From JBBQTU01 sp038213005 (GTDB taxonomy: Bacteria > Planctomycetota > Phycisphaerae > Tepidisphaerales > Tepidisphaeraceae), in contig JBBQTU010000053.1 in NCBI GenBank assembly GCA_038213005.1, positions 1-19,477 of the forward strand: DNA of 19,477 nucleotides, read 5' to 3'. Positions 15,976 to 19,477 of this stretch are shown piece after piece. The notes under the pieces are model-generated. The model saw only the letters and a program-made list of their open reading frames with translations. It was not told where the DNA came from and did no database searches. A program made the position numbers and the translations under genes. How positions within the stretch are numbered: the first letter of the stretch is position 1; every line of letters begins with the position of its first letter.

Positions 15976-18900
15976 CTATTTGCGCGCCATCCACGCCTTC
16001 CAAGCCGCCAATTCTTGAGGCGTGAGGTCCGCGACGTTCGCGCCTTTTGCCACCTTCTCGAGTGCTCGATAAGTGGCATCTTTTGAGAAGTCCTCGCCGT
16101 CATCCAAAAGTTCCTGCATCCGCGCCCGGGCACCTTGAGCTACCGCAGGCCGCGCGAGTTCGGGCACCAATGCCATGCCTTTTGCGACATCCACAATAGG
16201 CCCTACTGCCGCTGCGGCTCCGGCATTCACAGGCCCAATGTGTTCGGCCATGTGCTCCAACGCGCCCAGAACGGCCTTCTCACCTAGTTCGTGCGTAAGT
16301 ATTTTTGCACCTGATTCCGGTTCCGGCGTAGCGGCCGGTGCCGGCGGTTTCGGCGTCGGAGCCGCCGGCGGGCTTGCCGGTGCCGCTGGCTGCGTTGCCG
16401 CCCCTGCTGCGGCCGCTTTCCCGGCGTTCGCATCGGTGCTGACCAGCATGATCGGATTGCCATTGTTATCGGTGAGAGGATGCGCACTGGGCTGGATGCT
16501 GGTGCCATACCCGCTCGCCGAACTGGCTGGTCCCGACCCACTCGCGTAATACCCAGATGATGAGCCAGAATAACCGTACCCGTACCCCGCCCCCGGCACC
16601 CAGTAGGTTGTACCCGGCGCAGAGTGCCCGCTATACGGCGCGCCAAATCCGTAGGTTGACACGGTGGCCGAGAATGGCTGCGACCAACTGCCGTGGGATT
16701 CCTGCCACGGAGAGTTATTGTATGTCCACGTTGTATCGCTGCTGGCGGCGATGGTTCCCTCCACCACATTGGTGACGGTCCGCGCCCAGTTGGGTAGGTA
16801 GAAAGAGTAGTCCGAGCCAGGATTGTAGTAGGAAGACGGCTGGGTATACGCCGGGCAGTCCTGCTGCCAGGTCTCCGTGTACGCGTAGGTCTGACTGCTG
16901 TCAGCCGTCGAACCGCCTTCCCCGTCCTCGGCCGTGCCAGGCCATACCTGCACACTGGACCAAAGGCTGTCCAAGTGATGACTGGCCGAACCCGACGCCG
17001 TGCCACCGCCAGACGCCGACCCGCTCAGCGTAACCGTCCCATCGTCCCCAAACGCCGTCAGAAATTCCCGGCTGAAGTGGAAATCGTAGTCCTCGCTGAT
17101 CGAGTCGACGTTGTGCGACAGGTAGTGGTAAGACCCTGAATCAACCCCGTCCGGGTACTCTTGGTGATAGGAACTGTTGTACTCTTGCCGGTCGTTGAAG
17201 GTGTAGGCATACCCCCCGCCGGCCTGCCCGGACTGCGTCGTATGAGCGGCGATCAGCCGCCACCAGCCGCCAGAGGTGAGTGTCCAGCCCGTCGTGGTCT
17301 GCGCCGACTCGCTTCGATTGCCGTGCTCAGTGAATGTGGTACTCGCCGAGTAGCTGTCCGATGAGTCAGACCAGGATGGGTCGCCTTCGGACCCGGAGGA
17401 GGCGCTATGGGCGGTAGCATGCGAACTGGTCCCGCTGCCGCTGAAATCGAAACCATCCTCGCGGCCGCTGATTTCCTGACCGCTGCCGATGTAGTTCCAG
17501 ACCCCGGCGGCATCCATCGTCCCGGCCGTCTCATAGTGGTAAGAATGGCTCAAGCCGCCCGACTCGTGGACCGTCCCACCGATCGCGCCCCAGTCAAATA
17601 ACCGCGAATAGGCACCGTCACCCGCGTAGGACCGCTCATACAAGCCTTCCGCCAGCGTCCACGAAGTTCCCGTAGTCACCCACGCGCCCCCGACCACGGT
17701 GGAGTCATATTCGTAACCGTAATCGGAGTTGTCATTGCCGGTTTCGCCCAGCGTGCCGTTGACCACGCAGGGTGCGTAGTACCCGTCAAACGAGTAGCCC
17801 CCGCTGGCCGAGTACGTTTGACCGGTGTGGTAAGTCCCGGTACTCGTCCCCGTGCCGGAGGCTAGCATCCAGTTGCCACTGCCATCAAGAGTGGAACCCC
17901 AGGACGATGTGGACGACCAATCCGTGCAGAGGTCCTTCTGGACGCTGCCAGTAATGGCGGTGCCCAGCCAGTACGAAGGCGAGTAGTCATCCCCATGCCC
18001 CACCTCGTCGCGGGTGATGTCATGGGAGTAGGCAACGCTGCTGGAATCCGACCAGCGCCCGCCGCTCGAAGAACTCCCCAGGCCGACGCCCGTGTTGACC
18101 CACGCGCCCGCGACCACATTGGAGTCGATAATAAACCCGCCGGAGGAATTGCCATCGCCATTCTCGTCGATGGTTCCGTCAATGGAGCCCCGCACGTAAC
18201 CTCCGCCACCATCATAGGACCAACTGGAGTGAGTGTTTCCCGTGCTCTGTCCGGTTCCAGAACTCAAGGCCCAGTTGCCATCAGCGCCCAGAGCATACTC
18301 CAGGGATGTCCCGGAGCCCCATGTCTCGCCGCCGCCGCTGGTCGTAGTGCCGCTGACCGTGCCGCCCGCGATGGCTCGGGAATACGTGCCGGTGCCGCTG
18401 TACCCCCAGCCACCGCTGCTGGACTGTTCAACACTGTCAGTTCCGGTATCTACCCACATGCCGCCGAGCACAATCGAGTCGATGCTGGACGTGGTGGAAG
18501 AACTCCCCAAGCCACTCTCGTCGGTGGCGCCGACCACGCTGCCATTGGAATAGGCCCCAGCGCCTTGGTAGGACCAAACGGACAGACTCTCTGCCCCGCT
18601 ATGCCCCAGGCCCGTGCTCAGCAGCCAATTGCCGTCCGTTCCGAGCGTATAGCCCCAAGACCCGGCCGAATCCCAGTCCTGGCTGGCGGTGTTCCCGGTC
18701 GTGCCGGTGACGGTGCCGCCACTAATATCGCGGGAATACGTATTGCCGCCATCGTAGCCCCAGTGCCCACCGCTGGCGTAGAGGCCTACGCTGCTACCCG
18801 TCTCCAGCCACGCCCCGCCCACCACGCTTGAGCCGATAGTGTAGCCTCCGGAGGAGAAGCCGTGGGCGTTCTCGGTGATCGTGCTGCCAGACGTGCTCCC

Positions 18901-19476
18901 TCCCATATACGACCATGCATCCGAATTGCCGCCTGTGACCGAACTAAGGCCCGAAGCCAGCACCCAATTGCCGGTGGAGTCGAGCGCGTAGCCCCATGAC
19001 GTATCCGTACGCCAGTGCTCACCGCCGATATCCGACGTGACACCGCTAACCGTACCGCCGGTATCCGTGCGGGAGTAGGTGCCCCCGCTGTCGTAGTTCC
19101 AGTTGCCGACATCAAGCAGACTGCCCTCACTGCTACCGCTGTCCACCCACACGCCGCCGGTCACGATGGAGTTGATCGTGTAGTCGCTGGACGAATTGCC
19201 ATGCCCGTCCTCAAGGATCGTGGTCACGGACGCCCCGCCGTCGCTGGTCGTGGACTCAGTGCCGCCGCCCGAGGAAAGCCACTCATCCCAAGTCCCACGC
19301 GTGTTCAATGCGGTGCCCGAACACAGTTCCCATTGGCCGCCTGAGCCCAGCGCCTCTGCCCATGAAGCGTCGTAGCCCCAGGTCTCGCCGCCGCTGCCGG
19401 TGTTCGTGCCCGCGATCGAGGCGGATGAGTAGGTGCCGCTGTCGGAATAGCTCAGACCACCGGAGTGGGACACGAT
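15976..19476 (-). CDS. Giant Ser/Gly/Thr/Tyr-rich repeat protein (N-terminally cut by window edge)
   Basis: The frame is open through base 19476, so the GTG at 19471-19473 is not the true start; at least 1166 residues are encoded. Counting from that GTG, residues 1 to about 670 contain about five degenerate repeats of 113-140 residues. Each has GGAWVxTG, a GTYSRxIxGGTVSGT strand, SWGYALGxDGNWxLSSG and a YSxGS/NSS tail. Residues about 670-1010 are non-repetitive but equally polar and aromatic, ending in a GYGYGYSGSSSGYY stretch. A Pro/Ala linker (about 1029-1054) leads to an Ala-rich helical C-terminal domain (1055-1165) that I do not recognise. The composition suggests an exported, beta-rich surface protein. 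I have seen similar repeats in planctomycete RHS-type proteins, but no RHS core is visible here. It is followed after 24 bp by a signal-peptide gene. Confidence 0.8.
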   Translation of the reverse strand: MVSHSGGLSYSDSGTYSSASIAGTNTGSGGETWGYDASWAEALGSGGQWELCSGTALNTRGTWDEWLSSGGGTESTTSDGGASVTTILEDGHGNSSSDYTINSIVTGGVWVDSGSSEGSLLDVGNWNYDSGGTYSRTDTGGTVSGVTSDIGGEHWRTDTSWGYALDSTGNWVLASGLSSVTGGNSDAWSYMGGSTSGSTITENAHGFSSGGYTIGSSVVGGAWLETGSSVGLYASGGHWGYDGGNTYSRDISGGTVTGTTGNTASQDWDSAGSWGYTLGTDGNWLLSTGLGHSGAESLSVWSYQGAGAYSNGSVVGATDESGLGSSSTTSSIDSIVLGGMWVDTGTDSVEQSSSGGWGYSGTGTYSRAIAGGTVSGTTTSGGGETWGSGTSLEYALGADGNWALSSGTGQSTGNTHSSWSYDGGGGYVRGSIDGTIDENGDGNSSGGFIIDSNVVAGAWVNTGVGLGSSSSGGRWSDSSSVAYSHDITRDEVGHGDDYSPSYWLGTAITGSVQKDLCTDWSSTSSWGSTLDGSGNWMLASGTGTSTGTYHTGQTYSASGGYSFDGYYAPCVVNGTLGETGNDNSDYGYEYDSTVVGGAWVTTGTSWTLAEGLYERSYAGDGAYSRLFDWGAIGGTVHESGGLSHSYHYETAGTMDAAGVWNYIGSGQEISGREDGFDFSGSGTSSHATAHSASSGSEGDPSWSDSSDSYSASTTFTEHGNRSESAQTTTGWTLTSGGWWRLIAAHTTQSGQAGGGYAYTFNDRQEYNSSYHQEYPDGVDSGSYHYLSHNVDSISEDYDFHFSREFLTAFGDDGTVTLSGSASGGGTASGSASHHLDSLWSSVQVWPGTAEDGEGGSTADSSQTYAYTETWQQDCPAYTQPSSYYNPGSDYSFYLPNWARTVTNVVEGTIAASSDTTWTYNNSPWQESHGSWSQPFSATVSTYGFGAPYSGHSAPGTTYWVPGAGYGYGYSGSSSGYYASGSGPASSASGYGTSIQPSAHPLTDNNGNPIMLVSTDANAGKAAAAGAATQPAAPASPPAAPTPKPPAPAATPEPESGAKILTHELGEKAVLGALEHMAEHIGPVNAGAAAAVGPIVDVAKGMALVPELARPAVAQGARARMQELLDDGEDFSKDATYRALEKVAKGANVADLTPQELAAWKAWMARK
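15979..16311 (-). other. Distinct C-terminal domain of the giant protein
   Basis: After the Pro/Ala-rich linker (bases 16312-16389) the last 111 residues change sharply in composition: helical, Ala/Glu/Lys-rich and without the Ser/Gly repeats. It includes GEKAVLGALEHMAEHIG and ends in TPQELAAWKAWMARK. A short variable domain behind a linker is the layout of polymorphic toxins, but no known toxin motif is visible. Confidence 0.55.
17464..19158 (-). repeat. Tandem protein-level repeats in the giant protein (5 copies)
   Basis: Unit boundaries taken at the GGxW anchor are 19158-18820, 18819-18466, 18465-18112, 18111-17692 and 17691-17464; the last is degenerate. The periods are 113, 118, 118 and 140 residues. 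A partial earlier copy (GTYSS, then GQWELCSG) lies at the window edge. Conservation is clear in protein but weak in DNA, so the repeats are old. Confidence 0.75.
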
Positions 19477-19477
19477 C

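Noticed and set aside
17464..19158. CRISPR-like or DNA-level tandem array
   Set aside because: The periodicity is at the protein level, with diverged DNA and no short identical repeats separated by spacers.

Overview
The window reads as high-GC bacterial chromosome. The gene content suggests a planctomycete, perhaps of the Phycisphaerae. The clues are very large FtsX permeases with extracytoplasmic domains, an ABC/PqqD/OPT-like operon, a small protein with the CxxC...CPRC ribbon common in that phylum, and a giant Ser/Gly/Thr/Tyr-rich repeat protein. This is inference from gene style; no rRNA or other phylogenetic marker was examined apart from ffh.

Bases 1-10025 (+ strand) hold a compact six-gene operon whose 5' end lies outside the window: (1) a giant FtsX-type permease with a degenerate M28-peptidase-like extracytoplasmic domain, (2) an OPT-like polytopic peptide-transporter homologue, (3) a soluble hypothetical protein, (4) a PqqD-family protein, (5) a small FtsX/MacB-type permease and (6) a LolD/MacB-type ATPase. 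Most genes lie 0-15 bp apart. The ATPase and the two permeases could form one ABC complex. PqqD, the M28-like fold and the OPT protein all point to peptides, but no radical SAM enzyme or precursor peptide is visible. This is the best candidate for an undescribed system.

Bases 10081-11400 (- strand) hold a tRNA-Pro(CGG), a GIY-YIG nuclease-like gene starting four bases after the tRNA, and a hypothetical protein with a faint HEPN-like pattern. Bases 11401-12125 hold no convincing gene. They contain a decayed partial copy of the tRNA, short direct repeats, two perfect GCATGC-centred palindromes, and a good sigma70-type promoter just before ffh.

Bases 12126-14676 (+ strand) encode Ffh (SRP54) and, 10 bp later, a membrane protein that looks like a cation/Ca2+ exchanger fold without its acidic motifs.

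Bases 14792-19477 (- strand) hold the C-terminal 1166 residues of a giant low-complexity protein with about five 113-140-residue repeats, a Pro/Ala linker and a short distinct C-terminal domain. It is followed at close spacing by a signal-peptide protein, a two-TM protein and an orphan zinc-ribbon protein. The order is compatible with a surface or polymorphic-toxin-like protein with downstream partners, but nothing in the sequence proves that.

Bases 1-92 are repeated perfectly at 238-329. This is either a very recent in-frame duplication or an assembly artefact at a contig end.
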